This document shows positions 1 to 13,900 of a stretch of DNA of 64,000 bases, one piece after another. Origin of the DNA: Eretmocerus hayati. Lineage: Eukaryota; Arthropoda; Insecta; Hymenoptera; Aphelinidae. The DNA lies in assembly GCA_029851415.1 (NCBI GenBank), contig CM056742.1, positions 157,609,121-157,673,120 on the forward strand. Reading direction: 5' to 3'. Every line of letters starts with the position of its first letter. Positions within the stretch are counted from its first letter, which is position 1. The notes below the pieces were generated by a model, which was not told the origin of the DNA, made no database searches, and was given only the letters and a program-made list of their open reading frames with translations. The translations under genes and the position numbers were made by a program.

Positions 1-1504
1 CTCTTCTATATTTCATGATGATACATTCTGCATTCGTAATAGCAGCTACGAATTTTTTCATCATCCAGATATCGATTTCCAACCTTCTCATTCACTTGAA
101 TAAATTCGCACATTCACAAGGAGATATTCTGGGAATTTTGCACACAATCGGAGTTCAAAATATCAAGCGAAAGAAATTTCAATTTGCATGATGCACGTGC
201 CTTCCTATATGTACATCATACATTGTGAAATTACCTGCAAGGTTTCGGGTATATAAAATTTTACAACTTCAAAAATTACACTCCGTGTCATATACAGATG
301 ATTCTATATAGATATAATCTCAAAAGTAAAGTAGCAGTACCCAGGCTAAATTGAAAAATACTTCTTTCTCGTGAATTGCAGTATATGTAGTAGTGTTGGA
401 AGGTATAGTGAAGAGGGCTCTGCGGGTCTGGAATAAATAATACGCGTACCGAGTGCGCCCGTTCACACGTACCTTACTCTCTTTCTCTGTCTCTCTTGCT
501 TTAGCGATGTTCAGGATACATGGTGGTGGTGGTGGTGGTGGTGATGGCAAGGCGCATCCTTGAGTACGTCCCCTTTGGGATTTCAAGCCCGGAAACCTAC
601 TTCGAGCGCATGCAGCCTCTCACACTCTTACTCTTGCGTTCGCGCTCTTTTATAAATATTTATCCTCATTTGAATCTCGCGCGCTTCTGCGTCTCGCACT
701 TCTACAAACACACAAACACACAAATACACACACACACCTATATATGTTAAATCTGCTAGCAGTTCTCTCACTGCTGAGTATTTGTTCTTGCAAATCTTTT
801 ATATAAGCGGTAGCAGCTTTGAGAAGGGGGTGAATTGATAACGGCCGGAGCTGCGAACAATTTTTAGACTTTTTTTTTCATCCAATATTGTACATTGCAT
901 CGTAGTAGAGTTTGGGATGTTCACTCGGATTTATCACATTTTTCGTTTTCTTCAATGTAAATATGGTGGATTTTGTTTCTCCCAATTGCACATAGTATGA
1001 GTGTATATTTGTATACACTTGAGAGAGATTTGATTCAACGATGTGCAAGCGTGTTTCCTGAATTGAATTCATCTCAGGATATGTACATTGAAATGCTTGT
1101 TCATCTTTATAGTTGCATGTATAGACGTCTCATGGATGCGAAAAATGTGAGAGATCTTGGATGAACCTATAAGGGGACGTTCATAAATCACGTAAAAGTT
1201 TGGAGAGACATAGGAGTCATAAAAATCCAGACGACTTTTTACTAGAAAACTAGGGAAGGGGGGGGCACGTTAACAAGTCACCTTACATTAGAATAGATCA
1301 TTGTTTTTTATTATATATGGAGGCCTACGAGCACGTATTTGCATGTATCAACACGAGGATGATATTTAAACATTGTGTATGTGACAGTCAATGATAATTC
1401 TTATGAATTAATGCCAACTCCGTGGACTGAGTACTTTTGAATGATCTGACTTCCTTTTTTTTCTCACTAGAATTCGAAGTTTATCTTGAATTGACTACCG
1501 TCAA
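1..1504. other. Gene-free unique DNA with microsatellites
   Basis: No supported gene. Short open frames lack family signatures. A (GGT)n run lies at about 521-543 and a CA-rich run at about 705-745, with a T-rich, C/T-biased segment between them. The 480-760 stretch is richer in CpG than its surroundings and resembles the other microsatellite-rich islands of this window. Confidence 0.5.
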
Positions 1505-2044
1505 ATTCGGTAATATTGGTGCAGTCGATGCAATTTTGATACAGTGCCGGAGAATGACTCATCAAGGCTGCGTTCAACAAGGTAAATGATCCAATTGCTT
1601 TAAAACCTACTTTTCTCACTAGGGGTATGTATGAGCAATGTTCTGAGCCAATACAGATTTTGCGTAATGATCTGGGTTATTTGATGAAGTTTTTCTCGAG
1701 AAAACTGATTAAGCAGTGATACGCGAGTGGTCCAGTTAAGGTACGTCTCAAGGATCATTTTTTGTGTCGAGATCAGGGGGGGCCCTTAAAATGATCCTTG
1801 AGATGTACCTTAACTGGACCACTCGCGTATCACTGCTTAATCAACTTTCTCGAGGAAAACTTCATCAAATAACCCAGATCATTACGCAAAATCTGTGGTG
1901 GCTCAAAACATTGCTCATACATACCCCTAGTGAGAAAAGTAGGTTTTAAAGCAATTGGATCATTTACCTTGTTGAACGCAGCCTTGATGAGTCATTCTCC
2001 GGCACTGTATCAAAATTGCATCGACTGCACCAATATTACCGAAT
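1505..2044. repeat. Near-perfect 540-bp palindrome (long inverted repeat)
   Basis: The arms 1505-1763 and 1788-2044 are reverse complements, with about seven mismatches visible over roughly 258 bp (about 97% identity). The central spacer is about 24 bp and G-rich. Either strand, if transcribed, would fold into one long hairpin. No target duplication or transposon terminus is obvious, so it may be a foldback-type element, a recent inverted duplication or a hairpin-RNA locus. The open frames inside it are by-products of the palindrome. Confidence 0.9.
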
Positions 2045-3717
2045 CAAGGTGAATTGCGAGTAAACAATGCTACATCTCGATTGCATATATCACTATATTG
2101 GAATGAACTATCATTAGATATGGGTATCTATAGCGTATCAAAACCATCCGGTCGGAGTCTAATTTTGGTACACTTCTTGAAATGCCAAAGAAACACCGGA
2201 TTGAACCCTGCAGCCCGTAGATCAAAAACTGGAATTGTAAGCTCCCATTTGACCACTGATTGAGATGACTTTGGTCATCGTCTGATGAAACTACAAGCTA
2301 AACGAGATAAAATGTAACTAAATCGCGAGAAATTTACCCAATTTGACGGTACCCAATCTTATCCACGATTATTGTCTTGCGATATTTGGATTGATAATAT
2401 TTGTGCATTTGGATTCTTGTAGATTGAAACCATCATAAAGAAGTAACAAATGTTTACCAATTATTTTGAACCGAGTGGAAATTTGGTCGTCTTTTGTAAG
2501 ATGAAGGAAAGGGGTCACTAAAATCTCACTCATCCTTACAAAGAGGGAGAGAAGGTTAAGAAACCGTAGCTTTTCTTTTACATAATTCATGGGCGTCCCC
2601 TTGTGGCCGTATTATTGAAAGCAGCAATGGAAATGAGGTATATAGGCTATAATTCATGAGCCAAACGATCACTCGAGTCGATATTGAAATAATGAGGTGT
2701 AATGCATTCTGTATCATTTTGTAAGTGCATTATGGGTTCATTCAGAAACCTCATTGGATCAATGTCATCTCGTAATGCATTCCACATCCATATTTATCCA
2801 TACAGCCTCGTTTCTATCTTTGAATTCCATATATGTCGAAGTGTACTCAAGGGACAACGTGGTGCCAATATTCATTTTCACATAAGAATTCTGTCAACCC
2901 ACGCGAATTGTAATGAAGACTTTAGAGCCGCTCTGATCACCTCAGCAACGTCTTATTTTACTCAACTTTTTTTTAAAGAATGATAATCACAGTGACTGTA
3001 AATACATCGACTCCTTGTTTGTCCATATAGGGATACGCAAATGCATCGAGTACTTTTACATCTACACGATCATCATTCAATCTTGGAACAGTCAATCATC
3101 CTAGATTCATACGATGCGGGTGATTTTCACATACATCTAGACATGTGGCGCCTTTGTTATTGAGTTTTGCAAAGTAAATTATCGTCTGATCGTGGGTGTA
3201 TTACAGGCCTGAATCTTGTACGATAAACGTTACCATAGTATATGCTCTAACGAGTCTGATTTTTCTTTTATCGAGGCAATTGGTTATCGTACACAATTTT
3301 AGAGAATACTATGTACTTGAAACGAGGATTATTCTAAAGAACGGGTGGAGTTCAAATGATGGCGAGGCTTGGCTTTGACGCCGAGGGGCAAGTCTGGCGC
3401 CACCGTAAGGCTAGTGTTCATATATGAAGCGAGGGCAAGTGATGCGCACGAAACGTTTTGCGGTCGTTTGGCTATTTTGAAATATCTTTAGCGCAAATCT
3501 GCCTTCGGAAGTAGACGATATGGTGAGGAATGCGTACGATATTTGAATGAATGGGCGGTGTGCAAGTGAGAGTAAAGTTTCTCGATGATATCATGAGTGG
3601 TCAGCTGCTTCGTCACTTGGTGAGAATGTAGAAATAGCTTATAATTAGATAAAAAAGTACATCGCTATATCGTTTAATCATATGTTCTTTCAAATTTTAC
3701 TCTGGGACTCTTGCACG
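2045..3717. other. Unique DNA, no feature recognised
   Basis: I see no coding exon, transposon terminus or tandem repeat here. At about 2337-2350 a short segment (TTTGACGGTACC) mirrors the sequence just outside the left arm of the preceding palindrome (TACCGTCAAATT, 1494-1506), so that inverted repeat may once have been longer. Confidence 0.4.
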
Positions 3718-3871
3718 GATACTTACGAGGGGAGTTCAGAGGGTCTAGGTCACCAAATCTCATCGAACTTTTTTCACAGTCCATTACCATCTGAAATATG
3801 AAAAACCCAGAGTAACCTTGTCAAATGGGCCTCCTGTTCAGAGCTACAGCCTATCACATAAGCATTGCCCG
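3718..3871 (+). repeat. Dispersed repeat, single arm related to the 21.5-kb hairpin
   Basis: This segment matches the left arm of the inverted repeat at 21540-21878, including the shared motif GTCAAATGGGCCTCCTGTTC and the following GAGCTA. Here only one arm is present, so this is either a decayed or a solo copy. A third, weaker copy of the same core lies at about 33145-33235. Confidence 0.7.
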
Positions 3872-4967
3872 TAAGCAGTACTTGGTATAAAATGTCAAGA
3901 ATGGTGGATATATAGAGAGAATATTTAGATGAATACCTTCATACCCTGTTGAGATATGTAGAATTGATTATGCTCGATTTGTGTGTCTGTTGGAACCTTT
4001 CTGAGAGTTGGATAATTTTTTGGAATTGCGACGCTTACGAGTTGAATTCGCTCAAATTACGATCGTCTGTATCGCTCTAAATTGTCATGAAAATTGTTTA
4101 AAATTGGAGTAAATTGACATCATATTTTGGATCGAAGAGGACTTTTATCTTCTTCCTTTTATCGATAAAAAATTACGCTGTACTTTACATGTGGCAATCT
4201 TTCTCCTTGTGCACCGTGTTGACCAAACGATGTATTTCAAGTCACGTACTAGAAATTCATTCAAATTATTCCTTCATACGAGGAACATGATTAAGATTGT
4301 AAAAAAATTTGTTGGGAGGTTTTGTGCCTGATTAGGAGATGGAGAAGAATGAATCCTGAATGCAGAAGACAAGAGTTTTCAAGAGGGGTCCATGATCATT
4401 TTGAATTAGATTCATGGCTACAACAAAGAGCAAGATATCAAGATGTCATTATTTGAATTTCGGTCAAATTCATGATCTTGAACTTGGAATGTCAAGAATC
4501 GAATCTGAGCTGTCATCCCTTTTTTCGTATTTCTTTCGGAATCGAATCATTTCAGGGCAATCAGTGAATGGGTTGATTGAAAGAACAAATTCCTCTCAAT
4601 TGGAGGTTTGAAAGACTTTGGTCTGCCTAATATCGAAGATGGTTAAAAAGGAAGAATCACATTCTACTAAAGTTCAATTCTATTCAGAGTTATGAAAAGT
4701 CTATCAAGCTTCAAGATCCGAGCCAAGATCCCGAAATTCTCACGAATTATCTAAAATTTTACCACCCACGATTGCCAATCGCAATATTGGATACACCCTC
4801 TACTGCCCTCTCAATTAAATTCAATCCCATGGCCAAATGACCAAAAACAAAGCCCGCCAAAATTTAAAATTCCAGCAGCATCAAAACTTTTTTACCCAAC
4901 GACGATTATTTCCTTTTTCGCGAGTATCACAACGCTCATAGCTTCTAGTTGCACTTGATTATCCTCC
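3872..4967. other. Unique AT-rich DNA, no feature recognised
   Basis: No convincing exon, repeat or transposon end was found. Short open frames are low-complexity or lack any recognisable domain. Confidence 0.4.
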
Positions 4968-5330
4968 AGTTGGTCGTCGTCGTTGTCGTCGTCGTCATCG
5001 TCGTTGCGTATCTTATTATATATATATAGAGTAAAACGCATCGAAATCTCGTCTGCATGGCTAATGCGCTCTTTTGCTCGCCACACGCCCGGCAGCTAAT
5101 TAAAACGAGGCAAGCGGAAATTTTATCTGCGCGTAAAAGCGCAGACGACGACGACGACGAGAAGAAGAAGAAGAAGAAGAAGAAGAAGAAGCATTTGGAG
5201 AGTGAGCAAAAGTCGCGTATAATGACCTCTTCAATGGACAATGAGGCTATATTAATGGCGCTTATGGGTAAAACTCTCTCCCTCTCTTTATATCTCTGTG
5301 TTGAATTGAGAATGTATGAGCGTGCGTGAA
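4968..5330. promoter_or_regulatory. CpG-rich, microsatellite-rich candidate cis-regulatory island
   Basis: A (GTC)n run at about 4972-5006 is followed by a CpG-richer stretch with a CTAATTAA homeodomain-type core (about 5096-5103), then (GAC)n at about 5144-5160 and (GAA)n at about 5160-5190. The island has higher GC than its flanks. Polyaspartate, polylysine and polythreonine frames here come from the triplet repeats and are not proteins. A regulatory role is inferred from composition only. Confidence 0.3.
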
Positions 5331-8143
5331 TCGTGGCATAGCAGAGTGTAGGAGGAGGCTTTTGCGAGAAAATTTTGGCAGCCTCGGTATATTTTAACAA
5401 GATAACGATCTATCGCATACACAACGTTTAACGTGAGCAAAGCACGAATACGAATATCCCTCTTGTGAAACCTTTTCTATATATACCACCTTCACCTTCT
5501 GTATATCTTCTATATATATATACCTGATTTTTGTGTTGTATAGGTAGTGGTGTATCGGCCAGTGAACTTTCAGCCAGAGTCATATGCCTATATGCATGCA
5601 ATAAGAGTCTAAAGTCTGTCGCAAAGACACTACTACTACTACTGACGGTTTGCCAGGAGGTCCAAGAGATGCATAAGTTTGGTATAGGAGGCAATCAAAG
5701 TGGTAGAAAGTCATCGACTTTGAAGTCGTTGTTAGTATTAGGTCTGAATGGACGTTGCGCGTGATGGTCGAAGAGTATAATACTCATTGAGGTCCACTGT
5801 CTGAAACTTGGCTACTATTGAACTTTCTTTATCGTATAGTTCTGAGCTGTGAGGGGTATTGTATAGGAGCAGTGCACGCGTTCAACACGCGAACGAAACT
5901 CACGATTGCCAGGCGTGACCAAATCCATTCGAAATATTTCTCGCTCTCACCTTGTTTCTCTTGTTACATATACATATAGCGAGGTTGCAATTTGGACGCG
6001 ACGGCAAAGACGTTTTGCTCAGCTATACATGCTTGTATATTTTGTCACGCTCTGCGAAAGCCCTCTCTTTAAATCCTCACTTTTGCATTTCGAATCCTGT
6101 TAAAGTGGCTTTGGGCATTGATCGTCTTACAGCTCTCTTGCTTATTTGATATTTTTCAAATGCATATGAATAGTTTAGAACACGACAATTCATTCCGAAG
6201 ATCAACTTTTTCTTTCAATTGAGTGCGTTGATGTGGAGTAAATGTGGACTCTAGGAATTAGTGTGAGAAATTAAGTTGAGGATAAACATCATTGTTGTGG
6301 ATATCAATGAGGAGGAAGCCGGAAATGTTGAAGAATATCCTTGGTTTTGGTAATTTTCAACTTATGCCATGAGTGTGTTTGAAGTTTCTTCAAAGCCTTT
6401 AGAAGTATACTTGGATTCTCCAAAAAACTGATCAATCTCGATGACCTTCAACAATAACCAAAATTTTTTTGATGGTAATAATATTAACATGAATTCGAGT
6501 GTTGAATCCATGTATTAGATATTCATTCTTCAAGCGATTGACTAGGATACATCCAGAGTTTGGAATTATACCCAACTTTTTCATCGGAGTTTCATCGAGC
6601 GGTAGTATCAGATTATGAAATTTGAGTTGATCCTCATTAAAATCTCGATGTCGATCACTCAGTCCATTGATAGGGTTCACTTAGATAATTAATAATCATT
6701 TGTATTTAAACGACACAAAGAAGCTCAATTATCATTCCGTTTAATTTATGAACTCAATAAATCGTATCTCAGATCAGGAACTGATATCAGTCATGCTCAG
6801 GATTGCATATTTTTTCTGGGTTCTTTTCAATTCTGTACTCCTCCAATTTAACTACTCTACACTAGTCAATAGTAGGACATATTTCTACTGAATTCTTTTA
6901 GAAGAACTCAATCGCAGAATTTCTACTTTGCCTTGAGCTGCGCCAAATGGATCATGGAATCCTCCAGAGATTTTGAAGATCTCTCTATCATTTTTGCTAA
7001 CCAGACTCTACCAACTATATAACTCTTACATATTCTATCACGAGTATACTCGTGGTTGAGATTTGAGCAAGAGGAAAAACCATAGCATCCGTTCATGGAT
7101 AGGTATGAGGTATGCGAAGTGCCGCCAGCGTATATCGAGTTGAGACTGGCTGGACGCCATCACTACCATCCGTACAAAGCGTATAATCAGGAATCAGATT
7201 CAAGGGCGTCTGTAGTCTGTAGCCCACAAGGCGAATCGACAATTTAACCGCATTAACCCTGCAGTATACCTTAGCCAATTCTTGCATTCTAGGCTGTGAT
7301 GATATCATGATATTCTGTGCTATCTTGACTTTTTTGCTTCATCTGGATATCTTTGCTTGTATCCAGAATGCTCACATAGAATATTCAAGAACCATCGTAA
7401 TCCTTGGCTTGCGATCACATAGTTCTGAAGAATCTATTTCACTGATTTTTTAATGCAGGATGCAGAAATCAGTTTGATTTCTCATTATCTGAAGCCTAGT
7501 GCAGAAATCGTTTTTGTAGAAATCAATCGGTTCCTAACGCAATGAAAAGTCATCTCTTCATTCGGCTTCTATGCTGAGCGACTGTTGACCCCAGTCCTTG
7601 TGGTTTGATGTTGTGAAAAGAAATTCACAGCTGTATACAGCCCTGAAGGGGATGTCAAAGCAGATATAGAAATGTCATCTCATTGAATGGAACCAACCGT
7701 CATTGTTCATTTTCGAGAGTCTTCTTTGATCGATATAAAACTCAGCAAATTGATTAAACCCCCATATCCCTAAAGTAAACTCCAGAAAGTCTCAAATTAC
7801 ATCCCTTGGAAATGAAAAAACCAGCGGTATTTGGCACTTGTGTCCCATCATGCGATATCTTCAATGACACTTTAGTTTTTCGTAACTCATGCGATGTTGT
7901 GGACACTTGCTACTACTTGTTGGTCTATCTTTGGAGCCTTTCCTCATAGATCAAGCAATCAGCAACTACAATAAGTAAAGGTTAAAAAGAATTTTCGAAA
8001 AGCGCTTTCATTCACTGATCCAAACGGCATGGTGGAGCTCAGCGTAGTGTATTAGAGATAGAATTTGAGAGACCGATAAAAAAGAATCGCGCAGAAAGGA
8101 ATTGCACCGTACATAAGAAACTATGCGTACACTGGGCAGCCTA
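5331..8143. other. Unique DNA with short simple repeats
   Basis: Holds TA-rich runs near 5475-5522 and an ACT repeat at about 5625-5643. Beyond 5.9 kb I see nothing that supports an exon, RNA gene or mobile element. Confidence 0.4.
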
Positions 8144-8848
8144 CCCTGTTAAAAACAATCTTCAAAAAAAGATCCAATTGGATCAAATCTTGGATGTTCG
8201 TGATCAAATTTGATCAAAGAATGTAATGCTTTTTGATCCATCCTTGATCAAATGTTGGATTTGAGGGGCAAAATTCGTCTGCCTCGCACTTGCGCGCGGC
8301 GATCCTGCGCTGTATTGGAACGAGATATTGCATTATGTGCTTCATTGTGGGTGTTGTTTGGGAAAGATTTTGGGAAAATATTTGTGTGTTAGGTCGCTTC
8401 ATCACTCCCGTTATGAGATTGTTAATTTAGCTAATTTCGTCGTCCACCTCCAAGAAGCATATACATGAGATCAATCATCATTATTGAGGTTATGTTGACA
8501 ACCTCAACAGCACGATCTTTCTTTATCGGCGTCTTGAAGTGCAGATGTTATGTGATGAGTTGGAATCCGAATTGTTTGATAACGAGACAGATGTAGCGAG
8601 CCATTAGATTGTATGAACATTAGTTTTCAAAAAGAAATCGGAAACGACATCCACGGTAACGCTTATGCGCGCTAACTTACATTTCGGCCGTGTGCAGTGC
8701 GCAAGTCCGGCAGACGAATTTCGGTCCCCAAATCCAACATTTGATCAAAGTTGGATCAAATAGCATTACATTTTTGATCCAACCTGGATCCAGGATTTGA
8801 TCCACTTGGATGTTTTGATCCAAGTTTTGAAAGATATTTTTAACAGGG
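8144..8848. mobile_element. 705-bp MITE with ~150-bp terminal inverted repeats and TA target duplication
   Basis: The termini are CCCTGTTAAAAA at the left and its complement TTTTTAACAGGG at the right, each flanked by TA (8142-8143 and 8849-8850). The inverted arms extend about 150 bp inward, to a shared AATTCGTCTGCC segment, and are rich in GATCAAA/TTTGATC motifs. There is no transposase frame, so this is non-autonomous. The TA duplication fits Tc1/mariner-type mobilisation; the family name is inference. Confidence 0.88.
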
Positions 8849-10621
8849 TATATAAGCCCTATGGGTGTCTCGTATAAGAATGTCACACACTCATCATTAC
8901 GTGCAGCAGATACTGTAGTCAAGGACAAGCTCCCCCCCCCCCCGCCCCCACCGCGTACGACCGCTAACGCTCAATTGATTGAAGTCGTCTCAATCATGGG
9001 GTCCCTAAGCGAACGAGAAACAGGAAGCCAAAATCTTGTTCCAGAAATGGGGAAAAAATACCATGATCAGAACTATGGCCAAGGTGAAGTAGAATAAAAG
9101 CGTTTAAAAAGCTGATATGCTGATTCAGACTGCTATTTGATTCAGCATCAAGTGCACATGGTTTGACTGCAGTCATGAAACAGATGAAGTTGAGCCCATG
9201 TAACTTTTGTGACATCAAGGTTCCATGTAAAGTCTTGTTATCAGATAATTTTATTAGGTATCAACTTTCTCGTGGTAGATACAGATTTATATTCAACATA
9301 ATAGACTGGAGATAGTTATCAATATAACAATATTTCTAGATCACACAACAAGATTTGATAAGATTCAGTCCAACAATAGGAAAAGCTCGTTTAGTTGGTA
9401 GTTATCCAATCACCGTCATGACATTGACGGTTGTTTCAAAGATGGTAAAAAATGGCATTTGAGGCTGAAAATTGGTTACATTTTGAATTTTTCAAAAGTC
9501 ATGGATCTTATTTGTCAAATCTCATCTTCCTATGGTTCTCTCACGTCAATCTTCAGAGCAAGAGGATTTGAGATGATCTGTAATGGATCAGCCAATTTCT
9601 TGGTATTTCAAAGTTGACTCTCTGAGCATTTTGTGTCTACTCTCAATGATCCCTTTCTGGATGACGTAATTCCAACGGTCACAATCTATTGGTCATGATT
9701 GAAACATCAAATGGACCTTGATATCATCCATGGATTGCAACGGTTACGTTTTCCGACATATCTCACAATTCTTAGTATTCCTGACAGATTCATAGCCACT
9801 TTGTTGTTCCACGTATGGTTTAAAATTTTTTCAAAGCGGGTTCGACATCAATTTTTTCCCACTAAAATTCCTTCCACAAGTTTTGTTCGGTATAATCACT
9901 CTTCACCAAAACACTCACAAAATGCAAAAGTAGACAAGACAACCTGCGTATCGATGCTCATCCATGGGTGAACATGAATACTTAAGAGTTAACCTGAGCT
10001 ACCCAATTAAGACGCCTCACGATCACCTTGAACTACAAAAAAAGTGTAGTTGACCACGACAAAGGGGTGCCTTTGGTCACTCGATGCTCAAAGTACTGAA
10101 AGCTATCTCAAGAGTAAGTGTGCTATTATAGCCTTTCTGAGAATATTAATGAAAGATGGGGCGACGAGAAAAGCCGTGGCAGCTATACTCAGCTATGTCT
10201 CATCAGACTCCCCTGTTCAACGCTCAACTTCCAAGAAACTACGTTTGACAACTGCTAGTTTACGTGGTAACATCTTCTAGCTTCTGTTTAGATCTTGACT
10301 CACAATCGAGATGCTGCTGCTGTTGTGCTCAAAGTGAACAAGAGCTCAGCTGATGGAGGAAAGTTTTCATTACGGCTTATAGTCAAGTGACGAATGGAGA
10401 TCAAAAATGAAGAATGATTTAACGAGCGAGTGCGTATCCTGTGCTTCTCGCTCTTACTTTCTGTTTCATGAGTTTCAGAAGCTTCTTTGTACTTTTGCCG
10501 ATTCTATCTCATGGACTAATACGACTATGTACTGCTTGGGAGGGCAAAGACTTCATTCTTTAGCATCATGCCAACTCGACAGTAACTACTGCATCGACAT
10601 ACGTTTAACACCTTCGCTGTT

Positions 10622-10700
10622 ATGGATCCCACCAGTAGGACCCATGCGTCCATATCTGTGTTCGGTGGTGATCAACATCCCATTCAACCCGGTGACTTTA
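10622..10700 (+). repeat. Dispersed repeat, GGTGGTGATCA family, copy 1
   Basis: Contains a CCCACCAGTAGGACCCA segment followed by TGTTCGGTGGTGATCA and ATCCCATTCAA. The same order of motifs recurs at 32600-32668 and about 33340-33435, and part of it at 10930-10985. It is probably a piece of an interspersed element whose full form is not in the window. Confidence 0.65.
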
Positions 10701-10929
10701 TAGGTGACTTCCGGCACTCGCAACCCCTTTGGTCAAGATACAGAATACAAGTGTCAAAATCGCAGAGAATGGCAAAATTAAGGAGTCGAAAATTTTTTTA
10801 TTTTTATCATTTTTCTTGATATGGTCATCTATTTCCTGATTTTTTGCAGATTTTTCCAACGTTCTTATCAAGCGTTATCACAAAATATCGAATAAAGCGC
10901 TTGTCCAGTACCTATACTGGACATCAACG

Positions 10930-10985
10930 GTCAACGGGTTAATGGGCCCCACCGGTCGGTCCTATTGCACACAGGACCCGAACGC
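10930..10985 (+). repeat. Dispersed repeat, GGTGGTGATCA family, partial copy
   Basis: Carries ATGGGCCCCACCGGTCGGTCC followed by a CACACAGGACCCG segment, matching the CCCACCGGTAGGACCCG part of the copy near 33415. Confidence 0.55.
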
Positions 10986-13900
10986 AATTTTCTTCGTCAC
11001 AGTGGAAACGTATTAATCAGAATTTCCAATGAATACTGCTTTAAAAATCAGCTGATGCTGAAAAGTTAACAGTAGCAAAAACTTGAAATACCTGCCAAGA
11101 CCGTCATTCACTTCTTCATTTCCTTCTTCGTGTTTGTGTTGTTGTTGATATCGATTTTTCAACATATAGAAGCATCTCTCCTTGTGCCATGGCATTTCGA
11201 AAGATTAAAACTGTTGTGTCGAGTCCGTTGCTGCTGCTTCTGCTGCTTTGTCGAGTACCAAAGCTATGGAACTTACGAGAGATACGATGAGGAAGTGAAA
11301 CTAGGTCAAACTTATCCCTCGTTGACGACGAAAATTTGCCAATTCTCCTTTAGCTCTTCGTCCTTCTCTCTCTTGCTCTTTGCCACAATAAGTCGAGAGA
11401 ATTTGATTGCTGTTACTTGGGATGCAAATTGTTATCTCGACGAAGCATCTCCATGATAATGAAAAAGCTTTGCTGATGTTTTGTAAAGGCAGGAGATCCT
11501 CTTGGATGAAGAATCAAAACGTCACATCTCAGAAGAAGAAGAGTCTTCTTATCTACCTCAAAATTTTAAGGTACATATCAAGAATTTTAAACTCTTAATA
11601 CCATGTCAAACTTCAATTTGTCAAATTGATATAGGTATCTTCTGGAATGAATGTTACGATAAAAGCATGTCACTTTAGTGGAAGATACTATGAAGATAAT
11701 GAGATAGAGTGCTTTCTCAATGTATTTAAGAGCACTTGATCGAGATGCCAATCTGCATTATCGACTGGGCATCGTTCTGAGAAGTCGAGATTTAAATTCA
11801 ATTGAGAAGGTTGGCGTTAAAATTGAGTGGCTAAAAGCTCGTCTTGAGACTAATCGTATAGAATTTAGAGTCATGATGAAAAATCACAGCTCATAAAGAA
11901 GACTACAAGATCACCACAGTGATTGCACGATGTTACACTACTGGGAGATTGTGACTCGTAAAAGTTCTCGAATCCTGAAATCGGACAAATGAGGCACCAT
12001 AGCGAATGAACATCGCGAGCTCCAAGCCAAACAGACGAATTCAGTTTAAAATCTACCGCCAGTAAGGCTGTATTCTAAATGTGAACTTGCGGCTCTCGCG
12101 ACGTGCACTCTATTTTGCTGAGATTTCTACCTTCTTTCTTGAGAAGACCCTACGGTACTATACTACCCATCCCTTCGTATTCTGTTTTTTTTTCTTCTTT
12201 CACGGTATGAGCCAAGCTGAGACAGAGAAGAATTCTTGCAATGGTGACGGTACCTCATTCATTAGTGGAATGAGAGCAGCAACGATAGACTATAGTGTTA
12301 TACAGCTTGCATAGTTTCATTTTGTACGAGGCAAGCAAGCTGGGGCAGCTGCTGCTGCTGCTACAACTCGATAGGATATCTCGCAAATGCCATTCATGAT
12401 GTAACTAGCTATATCTCTGCCTCTTTCTTTCTATCTTGAATGCCCACGGAATTTCCGTTTGGCTTATTAGACTCTCGAGAAAAATTGCCATTTCTCCCTG
12501 GTCTACCTTCATCTTTCTTCAGAATATCTTTTTTTTTCTCCTGCTTGGGAACATTGATTTTCCCAGAATGTACTTTCAGTCCGGATGACGAAAAAATTGG
12601 GTGAGAGCTTTTTACACTCCATAGTTTGGAGATAGGCTGCTGACGCATCGAATCCAAGTACTCACTTTCTTTTCTAGGACCTTTGGAATTTCTGAGTGCA
12701 AAGTTGAAAAGCTTCTGTTCTCTTTCTTTTTTGTATAATTCGCACATCACATCATGTTTTTCCGATAGTTGACAACTTGAGATTCGATTCTATTGCGTTA
12801 CTGAGTTTTGCAAATTTACGTGACGTCAATAGTATACTATGATACAAGAATGTCGAAAGGAGTTCTACTGCAACGTCTGGAACTATAATGAAAAACGATA
12901 AAATGTGCAATAAGGACTCTTTTACATACAGTGTATTATAAAAAAAGTTACAGAATTTAGGTGAGTAGTGGGTAACCCAGATATTGGAAGCAAACTTAAA
13001 TTTTGCTAGACTTTGACGAATGGAAGTGAAAATTGAGTTGGAAACGTGTGTATTCCCAAAAAAACTGAGAGTATGGCCAAATGTCATCTGGCTCGAGTTA
13101 AAATCAATAAAGGCATCAAGTTGGGCGAATTGAAGAAATATTCAAGAGATTCATCAACCCAAATGGACTGAGACGCTGTGCAATCGATTAAAATTATCAG
13201 TTTTGAGTAACTGAGATCCCAACCAGATGAGAGGCATTTTGGATTTTAATTTATCATCAAGAGGGTCATAATTATTCACTTTGACGGATAATTTTCTGTT
13301 CCTTCTTTCTTTATACAATTAATAGATTGAATATGTCATCTTCATGTACAATTCTTGCAACGGAGGATCCAGGAAAAATGTCTGTACTAACAATTAGTCA
13401 TGTCCAGATCATTTATGCATATTGAATCTTCTTTTGTGTTATTTGTCAGCCAAGCCGAGAAATAACGAATTTTCGTATTGGCTGCATATCACGATTGGCA
13501 AATGGAAATAATTGCTTCTATGTTTCAATGAAAGAAAGAAATTCACAATGTGCTACAAGGTGAAAGATTATATGTCGGGAAAATCATCTCCAAAGACATA
13601 GTACAACGATGAAATTATGCTCTCCTCGCACAAAGATGATAGGCAAAGCTATGCATTAGGACATTTCTCTCACATCAAAATATTATTTTGCCAAGAAGCA
13701 GCAGCAGCGATCAGATGATATACATCACAGACGCTGTAAAGCGACATTATGGCAAAAGAGGACTAAGAGAGCAGAAGCACTCGAGCGCCGTCATTGAGTT
13801 AGAGGGTAGAAAGTTCGTGGCAGTCCAAAACGTTCACACAGGATTATACGAATAGTGTCTTTAGCGCACGATAAAATCTAAGAGCGCGTGAAATTTATTG

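Noticed and set aside
4945..5400. 151-codon frame on the minus strand with long F, S and T runs
   Set aside because: It is driven by GAA, GAC and GTC microsatellites and has no domain.
12409..12750. Lysine-rich 113-codon minus frame
   Set aside because: It has an ATG at its second codon, but no homology I recognise, no flanking splice logic and no conserved motif. It may be real but cannot be supported.
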